Positions 1-5,645 of a stretch of 7,048 nt of DNA are shown one piece after another. The DNA lies in contig NZ_JNXI01000057.1 of the NCBI RefSeq assembly GCF_000717055.1, positions 1 to 7,048 of the forward strand, in the 5' to 3' direction. The translations under genes and the position numbers were made by a program. This stretch comes from Streptomyces iakyrus (GTDB lineage: Bacteria > Actinomycetota > Actinomycetes > Streptomycetales > Streptomycetaceae). Each line of letters begins with the position of its first letter. Position 1 is the stretch's first letter. The notes under the pieces are model-generated. The model worked only from the letters and a program-made list of their open reading frames with translations. It had not been told where the DNA came from and did no database searches.

Positions 1-80
1 CCACCCGCTATGACAAGCGCGGCTACGTTTTCCTCGGCACCGCGACTGCCGCAGCCCTCGTCATCTGGCTCCGCGCATGA
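1..80 (+). mobile_element. IS5-like transposase, 3' end only
   Basis: Reading from base 3 gives a continuous C-terminal peptide, TRYDKRGYVFLGTATAAALV followed by IWLRA and a TGA stop at 78-80. The ending 'RYDKR-Y-FLGT...AALVIWLR' is the usual C-terminus of IS5-family DDE transposases in Streptomyces; this identification is from memory of the family. The catalytic region lies left of the window, so intactness cannot be judged. The bases just after the stop (about 84-109) probably contain the right terminal inverted repeat, but without the left end this cannot be confirmed. The element ends only some 30 bases from the stop of the neighbouring lectin gene, so the insertion sits at that gene's 3' flank. 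Confidence 0.7.
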
Positions 81-114
81 TCGGCCGGACAAGTCCTAGT
101 TGAGAGCCGTTCGG

Positions 115-681
115 TCATGCCCCGACGAGGGTCCAGCCCTGGTTGGCACTGCCGTCGCAGGGGAACTGGGCCGCCTGCGCACCGTTGGCGGTGCTGGCTC
201 CTGAAATGCCCAGGCACAGACCGCTCTTGCGGTTCTTCATGGAAAAGGTGCCCGGGGGGTAGGGGCCCGTGGAGAGGTACCAGTCCTGGTTGAGGTCGCC
301 AGACCCATTCGCCTGGATGGCCACCGCACCGGCCGACGTGCTGGCGCCGTCGATGCCGAGGTTCTTGCCCGAACCGGAGTTCTCGAAGCTGTAGTAGTCG
401 CCGTCCGGGACTGGCGTCCAGTACTGCGCGCTGCTGGCACCCCAGGTCTGCTGGACGACCTTCGCCCCGTTGGCCGTGCTGCTTCCCGAGGGCTGCAGGA
501 CCTTCTTGGACTTGTAGTTCTGAATGCCCGCAGAAGCGGAGGCCTTGAGGATCGACAGCGGTAAGGGTTTCGGGTCGCTGTCCTGCGGTGACTGGGCGTG
601 AGCGATCGCAGGGCTGACTGCTGTCATCAGCGCACCGGCCATCACCGCTGCGACGATGTTCCTGGTATGTCTCTTGCGCAC
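115..681 (-). CDS. Secreted ricin-type beta-trefoil lectin, copy A
   Basis: Predicted exported carbohydrate-binding protein of 188 residues. A basic N-terminus (MRKRHTRN), a hydrophobic stretch at about 9-26 and AHA at 27-29 form a Sec signal peptide with likely cleavage after residue 29. The mature part is one RICIN domain: three QxW motifs (QYW 86-88, QDW 132-134, QGW 181-183) mark the three trefoil subdomains. Two cysteines (156, 175) in the last subdomain could form a disulfide. I chose the GTG at 681 over an in-frame GTG at 696 because AAGGAA lies 6 bases before it and the protein then matches copy B end to end. No catalytic domain is attached, so it is a free-standing lectin. The sugar ligand is unknown. 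It probably uses its own promoter (see 774-792). Confidence 0.87.
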   Translation of the reverse strand: MRKRHTRNIVAAVMAGALMTAVSPAIAHAQSPQDSDPKPLPLSILKASASAGIQNYKSKKVLQPSGSSTANGAKVVQQTWGASSAQYWTPVPDGDYYSFENSGSGKNLGIDGASTSAGAVAIQANGSGDLNQDWYLSTGPYPPGTFSMKNRKSGLCLGISGASTANGAQAAQFPCDGSANQGWTLVGA

Positions 682-792
682 GTTGCGTTCCTTCACTTTG
701 GGTTGCCTCGTCGTTGCCGGGAGTACTCAACCAGAGGGTGAGGGGGAATCGCTAGATCGTTCGATCAGTTCGGCTGAAAGCGCTTTCTTGAC
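682..792 (-). promoter_or_regulatory. Upstream region of lectin copy A, homologous to that of copy B
   Basis: Read on the minus strand, this leader resembles the one before copy B along its length. It has the 19-bp element at its distal end, then TAGCGATTC (copy B: TAGCGACTC), TTGAGTACTCCCGGCAAC (copy B: TTGAGTGCTCTCAGCAAC) and a purine-rich ribosome-binding site. It also holds a small inverted repeat, GATCG-TT-CGATC, at 755-766 that copy B lacks. The conserved TAGCGA could be a -10 element, but I see no convincing -35 at standard spacing. Confidence 0.6.
774..792 (-). promoter_or_regulatory. Shared 19-bp element with LacI-type palindrome (copy A)
   Basis: The minus strand reads GTCAAGAAAGCGCTTTCAG, with a perfect 12-bp palindrome GAAAGCGCTTTC at 776-787. 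The form TGAAAGCGCTTTCT (775-788) fits the general LacI/GalR-family (catabolite-responsive type) operator pattern. The element begins 92 bases before the lectin start. A near copy lies at the matching distance before copy B. Inference: a sugar-responsive LacI-family regulator binds here; no such regulator gene is in the window. Confidence 0.55.
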
Positions 793-1460
793 AGGGGCAT
801 GTTCGGACGGCAAGAAGGGCCTGAGCTCAGCCCGCCCCAGGAGGTTCCCCTGCGGCCTGGGCCGTCACTGGCAGGCGATGCGCCAACCCGGGTGCGATGG
901 AGGATCACGGTGGACCCGGGATCGCCGGCACTCGGCCTGCGTGCTCAGTCTCCCTCGCCCGGCAAGGGCGGCGAGCGATGCCGAAAGCACGAGGTCTGGA
1001 TGCTCAGCCCCGTGCTGCGGCCGGTGCTGCGCTGGCTCCAAGTGGCGAGATGTGGTGTGTGTTAGCGAGCGCTGGCCCACGGCGAACGTTGCTTTGAGGG
1101 GGCGCGGTTGGGTCATGGCTACCTGTTGAGCGGGGGCTTGTTGCTCGGTGAGCTTGTGCAGGAGGCGCGCGGCCGCCTTCGACTGTCTGCTCCTTGAGGA
1201 ACGCCTGCGGTCGTCAGGTCCACCGCACGGCCGTGCCTGGAAGACGCATGCGGTCGCAGGCGGGTGATGCGGAGGATCGACTTCCGTCAGGGGGTGAACA
1301 GTTCAGCACTCTTGCGGCGGACGATAATGCCGCCGTGGTCCGGCGGCGGTCCGTCCCGTTCGGCGGCGTGTCTCGGGTCGGGCGCACTGCTCATCGCCCC
1401 CACCTCGGCGCCGGCAGCCTGTAAAGATCGCAACCTAGAGGCCGCACTCGACGTGTGCGC
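793..1460. other. Spacer between the lectin promoters, no supported gene
   Basis: About 670 bases between the two divergent lectin control regions. Short open frames exist on both strands, but none combines a ribosome-binding site, a consistent G/C third position and a recognisable protein. One GC-rich hairpin is visible: CGGCGG at 1315-1320 pairs with CCGCCG at 1330-1335 across a 9-base loop. The stretch may be decayed sequence captured when the lectin gene was duplicated. Confidence 0.5.
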
Positions 1461-1479
1461 GTCAAGTAAGTGCTTTCGG
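1461..1479 (+). promoter_or_regulatory. Shared 19-bp element, copy B version
   Basis: Reads GTCAAGTAAGTGCTTTCGG and matches the copy A element at 16 of 19 positions. Two of the three changes (A to T, C to T) fall in the left half of the palindrome, leaving 4 of 6 pairs intact. It ends 91 bases before the copy B start, against 92 for copy A. Its preservation after duplication suggests a working control site. The weakened symmetry suggests the two genes may respond differently to the same regulator. Confidence 0.5.
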
Positions 1480-1570
1480 TCATTCTGTTTACACACTGTA
1501 GCGACTCGGTGCCAGGCTTGATTGAGTGCTCTCAGCAACATCAACAGCACTTGACGCAAGGAGACGTGGC
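1480..1570 (+). promoter_or_regulatory. Leader and ribosome-binding site of lectin copy B
   Basis: AAGGAG at 1558-1563 lies 7 bases before the ATG at 1571 and fixes that start over an upstream in-frame GTG at 1526. The leader shares the blocks TAGCGA-TC and TTGAGT-CTC-C-GCAAC with the copy A leader. An AT-rich patch around 1482-1500 (TTCTGTTTACACACTGTAG) is the likeliest place for promoter melting, but I cannot assign clean -35 and -10 boxes. Confidence 0.55.
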
Positions 1571-2137
1571 ATGCGTAACAGACGCACCATGAACGCCGTC
1601 GGGGCGGTTCTGGCCGGAGCACTGCTGGCGGCCGCCAGCCCTGCGATCGCACAGGCGCAGTCGCCACAGAGTGACGACTTGAGGTTCTTACCGGTGTCGA
1701 GTCTCCGGGCCGCCGACACGGGGGTACTCGCGAACTACAAGTCCAGGCTGGTCCTGCAGCCGTCAGGGGGTAGCACCGCCAGCGGGGCCAAGGTCGTCCA
1801 GCAGCCCTATAACGGCAACAGCATCCAGTTCTGGACCACCGTTCCGGATGGCAACTACTTCAGCTGGGAGAACTCCCGTTCGGGCAAGAACCTCGGCATC
1901 GACGGCGCCAGCACCTCGGCCGGCGCGGTGGCCATCCAGGCCAACGGGTCCGGCGACCTCAACCAGGACTGGCAGCTTGTCTACGGGGACTACCCCTCGA
2001 ACATCTTCGCGCTGAAGAACCGCAAGAGCGGACTTTGCCTAGGCATCTCCGGCGCCAGCACCTCCAACGGCGCGCAGGCTGCCCAGTTCCGCTGCGACGG
2101 TTCGGCCAACCAAGGCTGGGGCCTGGCCGCGCCGTGA
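1571..2137 (+). CDS. Secreted ricin-type beta-trefoil lectin, copy B
   Basis: Paralogue of copy A, also 188 residues and aligning with no gaps; I count about 132 identical positions (70%). The signal peptide runs MRNRRTMN, hydrophobic core, then AQA at 27-29 with cleavage expected before Gln30. The RICIN domain has QFW 86-88, QDW 132-134 and QGW 181-183, with cysteines at 156 and 175. Residues 104-134, covering most of the middle subdomain, are identical in both copies, whereas the linker (about 32-55) and the loops at 79-90 and 135-148 have diverged. A strong AAGGAG site precedes the ATG. The family is known for binding galactose-type sugars and xylan, but the ligand here cannot be read from sequence. 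Both products should be secreted, perhaps to bind plant, fungal or bacterial polysaccharide. Confidence 0.88.
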   Translation: MRNRRTMNAVGAVLAGALLAAASPAIAQAQSPQSDDLRFLPVSSLRAADTGVLANYKSRLVLQPSGGSTASGAKVVQQPYNGNSIQFWTTVPDGNYFSWENSRSGKNLGIDGASTSAGAVAIQANGSGDLNQDWQLVYGDYPSNIFALKNRKSGLCLGISGASTSNGAQAAQFRCDGSANQGWGLAAP

Positions 2138-2432
2138 CCAACCGGCCATCGCCGGGCCCAGCTCGTGTTCCTTGTCCACGTTGGCGCGGGCCGTTCGACT
2201 GAGCAGCCCATCTCTCGGAGTCTGCCGTCGCGACCCCTGGATCTTGTCGTTCCAGGGGCTTCGTCCCCTCTGGAGAAATTCGCCATATAGATGATGCGCA
2301 CGCTCGTCCCGCAAATCGACTGACGGGTCTCCCGCATTTCGGGCAGGGCTCTCGGTTCACCCGACCATCTTGCAACTCCACACGCCCGGCGTGGACTTCC
2401 TGCGGAGGCCAGCGACGCTGAGGGAGCTGGCA
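2138..2432. other. Gene-poor stretch, possible eroded minus-strand coding
   Basis: Apart from the hairpin at 2234-2258 no feature is clear. The minus strand can be read from a GTG at about 2364 as VNREPCPKCGRPVSRFAGR, which has a zinc-finger-like CPKC pair. Past that point the coding character switches between frames and no convincing end appears, so I treat it as remnant or chance. The GC content is lower here than in the genes around it. Confidence 0.3.
2234..2258 (+). terminator. Hairpin downstream of lectin copy B
   Basis: CCCCTGGA at 2234-2241 and TCCAGGGG at 2251-2258 are perfect 8-bp inverted repeats around a 9-base loop. The hairpin lies about 95 bases after the copy B stop. No run of T follows on either strand, so it is only a candidate terminator, in the T-poor style common in Streptomyces. 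It could also be a protein-binding site. Confidence 0.4.
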
Positions 2433-2600
2433 GGTGCCGACCCGTAGGGCACCGGAACGGGACGGGGTCTGGCCGCGCTTGGGTTTACCACCGGAGACGA
2501 TGGGACCGAACGGCAGGCCGAACTGCTTCTGGACGAAGGCCAGCAGCGGGACGCCGACGGGATCGAGCATGAGCGCCGGGTTGTTGGACCCCACGGTCAT
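2433..2600 (-). pseudogene. Coding-like frame overlapping the DUF6207 gene, function unknown
   Basis: An ATG at 2600 overlaps the DUF6207 stop as ATGA, the usual sign of translational coupling. The first 55 or so codons have strong G/C third-position bias and a protein-like reading: MTVGSNNPALMLDPVGVPLL, then a helix-like AFVQKQFG and a PIVSGG turn. After about 2433 the bias fades. The frame stays open into the antisense of lectin copy B, which argues that the true end is lost. The pattern of hydrophobic strand, LDPVGV, helix and VSGG loosely recalls the 'VDATGVG...ITGG' part of the RNase H-like nuclease domain of phage terminase large subunits. That resemblance is weak and made by eye. It may instead be an intact small gene of an unknown family. 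Confidence 0.3.
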
Positions 2601-2830
2601 GATGAGGATCTGGACCACGTCAACGAGGCCGGCGCTTGGCGCAGGTCCAGGAAGCAGCGCAGCCGTACACCGGGCTCGCCGGGCTCCCGGGTCGTACGCT
2701 CGTCCGGGGCGATCGCGCCCAGCGTGGCGAGCAGTTCCTGCACGGCGAGTGCGGTCCGGTCGTCGTGTGCTGCGACTTCCCCGACGGCCAGCCCGGGCTC
2801 GGCGACATGCGCTTCGTTGATCGGCCTCAT
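2597..2830 (-). CDS. DUF6207 family protein
   Basis: Small protein of 77 residues. The N-terminal reading MRPINEAHVAEPGLAVGEVA and the later TTREPGEPGVRLRCFLDLRQ match the conserved start and C-terminal pattern I know for the Streptomyces family DUF6207. The function of that family is not established. The expected order is visible: N-terminal strand (about 4-20), a helix (about 22-40, where family members usually carry 'RWAT', here replaced by LGAI), then the 'EPG-PGVRLR' strand. The tail after residue 68 (APASLTWSRSSS) is not family-like, so a late frameshift is possible. The ATG at 2830 was chosen because it begins the family-like sequence; the ribosome-binding site is poor. No cysteine cluster, signal peptide or membrane segment is seen. 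Confidence 0.6.
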   Translation of the reverse strand: MRPINEAHVAEPGLAVGEVAAHDDRTALAVQELLATLGAIAPDERTTREPGEPGVRLRCFLDLRQAPASLTWSRSSS

Positions 2831-3308
2831 ACACGGCACTACGCGCCGGCGTCCGAGAAGGTTCTGCCCTCGCGGTGTCTTCACCCGACCGAGTGCCACG
2901 GCCCCGGATCATGCTGGACACCGCAGGGGAAGACCGGGCCGTCCCCGGCCTCTCACCCGGGTCGAATCGTGCAGCTCGGCAGCCCGTATCGGACCAACCG
3001 AGCCTGCTGATGTGCCGGGACCGGAGTTTTGCCGGTGCTGCCCTTGCCCAGTGCGAGATCCGCATCTGACGCCCGCACAGCAGGCTCGGGCAGCGTTTCA
3101 CGACGCACCGTCAGTGATCAGCCTCTTCAGGCTGTGCCTCCGTCTTACTCGTGTGGTCCGGGCGGCAGTCAGCGGTGCCTTCTGCCGGAGGGCAAGGCGG
3201 AGCACGCGAACCGGGCCGAACAGGCGGGTCGGCCACCGGCAGTGGCCTTGTCGGACGAGCCGCACCTCTCGCGTGGCAGCTGTCCCCGGGGGCTGTGGGT
3301 GCGGGCTG
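2831..3308. other. Intergenic stretch, no supported gene
   Basis: Long frames are open on both strands, but their translations are arginine-, proline- and serine-rich without any recognisable motif. None has a good ribosome-binding site. The only structure I can support is the hairpin at 3231-3247. Confidence 0.5.
3231..3247 (-). terminator. Hairpin downstream of the helicase and small-protein pair
   Basis: GGCCAC (3231-3236) and GTGGCC (3242-3247) form a perfect 6-bp GC-rich stem with a 5-base loop. It begins about 60 bases beyond the TAA of the 69-residue gene, in the direction of its transcription. There is no T run, so termination is plausible but not shown. Confidence 0.3.
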
Positions 3309-3518
3309 TTAGTGGCTGTTGTCGGTGAGGGTTCCGCGCTGCACCAGCTCGTCGGCGGTGCAGCCGCGGCGCTGCGCCATTGCGTGGAAGGTTTCCCGCT
3401 CGCGTTGCCAGGACAGGCCCCGGGCGGCTGCCGTCTGACGGATGTACTCATCGGCGGACAGGCCGAGAGCGGTGGAGTGGGCGGCGATCGCTTCTCGTTC
3501 CGCGGCTGTGAATGTCAT
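3309..3518 (-). CDS. Small helical protein with two similar halves
   Basis: Conserved-looking 69-residue protein of unknown function. The start is well supported: AAGGAGG ends 7 bases before the ATG. The sequence is mostly helical, soluble and charged, and holds two related segments. IAAHSTALGLSADEYIRQ at 11-28 and FHAMAQRRGCTADELVQR at 44-61 share H, A, G, ADE and a final basic or polar end. The first segment resembles the helix pair of ribbon-helix-helix or MobC-like DNA-binding proteins ('ALGLS-DEYIR'). That is a resemblance only, and the N-terminal strand is too short to be sure. It lies 66 bases downstream of the helicase on the same strand, so co-transcription is likely. It could be a DNA-binding or helicase-associated accessory protein. 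Confidence 0.72.
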   Translation of the reverse strand: MTFTAAEREAIAAHSTALGLSADEYIRQTAAARGLSWQRERETFHAMAQRRGCTADELVQRGTLTDNSH

Positions 3519-3584
3519 CGTGTGGCCTCCTTTGGCCGGTGGGGCCTGCTGCTCGGCGGGGAGCCGGGCGTTAACCCGCGCAGG

Positions 3585-5078
3585 TCATGACGCTACCCGT
3601 TGTGCGGCTTCAGCCCGCGCTCGCTGCAGGGGGTGGGTGTTGATCCAGGAGAGGCCGCCGAGGTCGAGGTGGTGGCGGGCGCGGGTGACGGCGACGTAGG
3701 CCAGGCGGGCGTCGGTGTCGCTGACGGGTTCCGGGATGGGGCGTCCTTGGGCGTTGTGCTGGTCGGTGTCCTTGGGCGGGGGGAAGTCGTCGGCGATTTT
3801 GACGGTGGGCCATTCGCGGCCCTTGGCGGTGTGGGCGGTGGAGACGGTGACGTCGGCGTTCTGTTCGTCGGTGAGTTGGTCGACGGCGGTGAGGATGGCG
3901 TCGGGTCCGTGGGTGTCGACGAGGTCGACGAAGGGCTGGAGGTCGCGTCCTGCGGGGTCGTGGGCGGCGTAGTCCTGCAGTTCGCCCCAGGAGGCGAAGA
4001 GTACGAGTTCGGGGTGGGAGGTGCGGCGGCCGTTCTTGAGGTCGCGGGCCGCGAGCGCGAGTGCGGCCAGCTGCTGGCCGCCTCGGGTGAGGGCGACGCG
4101 GTGGCAGGTGGCGAGCAGGCGCATGACTTCTGCCATGGCGCCGATGTTGGTGCGGCACAGCACCGCGTCCGGCCGCTCGAGGCTGCCGACTTCGGTTGTG
4201 ATCGTGTCGGTGCCGGTCAGGCGGATGGGGGCGTCGGCAAGCGCGAGCCACCGGTTAGCTTCTTCGGCGATCAGGGGGCCGAAGCGGAAGGAGCGGGTCA
4301 GGGTGAGGGGAGTTGCTTGGAAGCCGGTCATGACGTCCCGGGCGCCGCGCCAGCCGTAGATGGCCTGGGCGGAGTCGCCGACCATGACGAGCTGGGCGTG
4401 GTCGCGCTGGGCGGCGAAGACCTCCTCGAGGACCGGGTTAGTGTCCTGGGCCTCGTCGAGGAAGAGGAAGTCGGCTTCGATGGTGGGTGCGGTGAGGGCC
4501 CACATTTTGAGGTAGTGGTCGTGTTCGAAACGGACCATGCCCTGATCGGGGTTGTGCAGGTCGGTCCATGCCTTGGTCGCGAACGGCATGACCTCGTCGG
4601 CAAGTCGGGCATGGTCGCCGGGTGTGTCCAGGCCGCGCAGTCGTGGCACGTGGTGACGGGTCATGGTGCGGTCGGCGGAGTGGCAGTAACGGGTGATGGT
4701 GCGCAGCACCGTGTGGGAGAGCGCGCGGGGGCCGATCTCGTGAGCGCCGATGCGGACCGGACGTGTGATGCCGAGCGCCTGGCCGGTCTTCCACGCGGGC
4801 TGACGGGGGCTGTTGAGCCGGCGGGTGTAGCGGTGGCCGACGGCGGCGAAGGCTGTGGCGTGGGCGGTCTTGCACCGCACGGTGCGGGGGAAGCGGCCGG
4901 CGGCGTCCTGGGCGATGTTCTTGTTGAAGGCGAGGTAGCGGCCGCGGCGGTGAGTGCTGGCCGCGAGGAGGCCGAGGGTGCTGGTCTTCCCTGTCCCGGC
5001 GCCGGCCTGCAGGACGAGATGGTGACCGGCCCGGAAAACGTCGGCAGCGTGCGCCTGTTCGTCGGTAGGCGTGTGCAA
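3585..5078 (-). CDS. UvrD/FBH1-like superfamily 1 DNA helicase
   Basis: ATP-dependent DNA helicase of 497 residues, predicted cytoplasmic 3'-5' translocase. The SF1A motifs appear in order: Q-motif PTDEQ (4-8); Walker A AGAGTGKTST (25-34, Lys31); motif Ia region LAFNKNIA (49-56); TAHATAF (71-77); motif II LDEAQD (207-212); motif III GDSAQAIYGWRGA (234-246); motif IV SFRFG (263-267); motif V STAHTAKGREW (413-423); motif VI YVAVTRAR (461-468). It is much shorter than UvrD (about 720 residues), and 'FNKNIA' with 'TAH' recalls the FBH1-like branch. No nuclease domain is seen. I chose the TTG at 5078 because GGAG lies 6 bases upstream and family proteins start just before this Q-motif. The frame stays open far upstream, and a TTG at 5390 would give 601 residues. 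Role inferred: repair or recombination, or defence or replication of a mobile element. Confidence 0.85.
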   Translation of the reverse strand: MHTPTDEQAHAADVFRAGHHLVLQAGAGTGKTSTLGLLAASTHRRGRYLAFNKNIAQDAAGRFPRTVRCKTAHATAFAAVGHRYTRRLNSPRQPAWKTGQALGITRPVRIGAHEIGPRALSHTVLRTITRYCHSADRTMTRHHVPRLRGLDTPGDHARLADEVMPFATKAWTDLHNPDQGMVRFEHDHYLKMWALTAPTIEADFLFLDEAQDTNPVLEEVFAAQRDHAQLVMVGDSAQAIYGWRGARDVMTGFQATPLTLTRSFRFGPLIAEEANRWLALADAPIRLTGTDTITTEVGSLERPDAVLCRTNIGAMAEVMRLLATCHRVALTRGGQQLAALALAARDLKNGRRTSHPELVLFASWGELQDYAAHDPAGRDLQPFVDLVDTHGPDAILTAVDQLTDEQNADVTVSTAHTAKGREWPTVKIADDFPPPKDTDQHNAQGRPIPEPVSDTDARLAYVAVTRARHHLDLGGLSWINTHPLQRARAEAAQRVAS

Positions 5079-5170
5079 CAAGAGCTCCGCGAAAGAGAAA
5101 AAGCGTTGGAAGGGGGAAAAGAGCGATAAGCAAGGGCTGTGGTAGCTGCCATACCGGCAAGGTGCAGCGC
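5079..5170 (-). promoter_or_regulatory. Pyrimidine-rich leader of the helicase gene
   Basis: On the minus strand, bases 5128 down to 5092 are almost wholly pyrimidine (CTCTTTTCCCCCTTCC, then CTTTTTCTCTTTC). They lead directly to GGAG (5085-5088) and the TTG start. Local GC falls sharply compared with both flanks and the coding bias disappears here. This is the main reason to regard the stretch as untranslated leader and to prefer the start at 5078. I cannot place a promoter box with confidence. Confidence 0.4.
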
Positions 5171-5179
5171 CCGGGATGG

Positions 5180-5528
5180 GCTCACCGCGCTGCCGGGATG
5201 CAGTGGTGATGCCGGCTGTGCAGGATTCGGGCCGCGCAGCCCAGGACTTCTTCGACGGGGGGTGGGCGGGCAGGCTCTCGAGCCGGTTCGCCGGGCGCCG
5301 AGCGCGTTCCTGCTCATGCTGGGCACGGTCCGCGGCCACGCACCGGCTGAGCACATCCTGCGGCCGCTGTCCAGGGCCACAACGGCTCAAGGGGCCGAGA
5401 GTGATGTCGGGCAGAACCCGGTCGCGCCGGTTGGGGTGGTGCGTGATCAGGACGTCGATCGGCAGTCGAGTGCCCCGTTGGTGCCGCAGCGCGTGCAGGG
5501 CACCGTCCAGGCTGCGCGTTCTGCACTG
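5180..5528 (-). pseudogene. Coding-like frame without a start, fused to the helicase frame
   Basis: After two consecutive in-frame TGA codons (5529-5534), this frame has G/C at nearly every third position down to about 5200. It gives a protein-like reading: SLDGALHALRHQRGTRLPID, then VLITHHPNRRDRVLPDITLG. There is no ATG or GTG after the stops before the conserved-looking part; the first usable start is a TTG at 5390. An ATG in another frame at 5532 overlaps the stop and would enter this frame after a single extra base near 5514-5518, giving MTVQNA then SLDGAL. I infer a small gene broken by one or two indels, or a base error in this sequence. I do not recognise the family. The frame runs on without a stop into the helicase gene. 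Confidence 0.4.
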
Positions 5529-5531
5529 TCA

Positions 5532-5645
5532 TCAGTCGGGTATGGTCCGCGTTCGCGGCCGTCCGGACGCTTGCCCGGGCTTGCCGAGCTCGGTGCGGGT
5601 GGCGGGCCTTGGTGGGGTGAGCTCGAGGGCGTGGAAGGGCGTCAT
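5532..5645 (-). CDS. Tiny ATGA-coupled frame after the DUF6083 gene
   Basis: The ATG overlaps the DUF6083 stop (ATGA), and 37 codons follow with mostly G/C third positions. It begins MTPFHALELTPPRPATRTEL and ends at the first of two adjacent TGA codons. It is in the same frame as the coding-like stretch beyond those stops, so the two may be the front and back of one broken gene. The composition, rich in Pro, Thr and Arg, gives no function. It may equally be a chance frame. Confidence 0.28.
   Translation of the reverse strand: MTPFHALELTPPRPATRTELGKPGQASGRPRTRTIPD

Noticed and set aside
788..793. TTGACA on the plus strand as a -35 box
   Set aside because: No acceptable -10 lies 16-19 bases downstream and no supported plus-strand gene follows.
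1287..1719. Minus-strand frames between and under the lectin copy B start
   Set aside because: They overlap the signal-peptide region of copy B and its leader on the other strand and resemble no protein.
1959..3101. Minus-strand open frame of 380 codons
   Set aside because: It runs antisense through lectin copy B and out of frame across the DUF6207 gene. Only about 2433-2600 looks coding, and that is listed separately.
2724..3590. Plus-strand open frame of 288 codons
   Set aside because: It overlaps the well-supported 69-residue gene and the DUF6207 gene on the opposite strand and has no motif or ribosome-binding site.
3600..5129. Plus-strand open frame of 509 codons across the helicase
   Set aside because: It is the antisense of a gene with all helicase motifs. 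Its translation is Gly/Val/Glu-rich with no domain, as expected opposite GC-rich coding sequence.
5430..5515. Zinc-finger-like reading WTVPCTRCGTNGALDC on minus
   Set aside because: It would need a frameshift to reach the later THHPNRR. The frame giving SLDGALHALRHQ has clearly better third-position bias over the same bases, and no ATG lies ahead of the finger.
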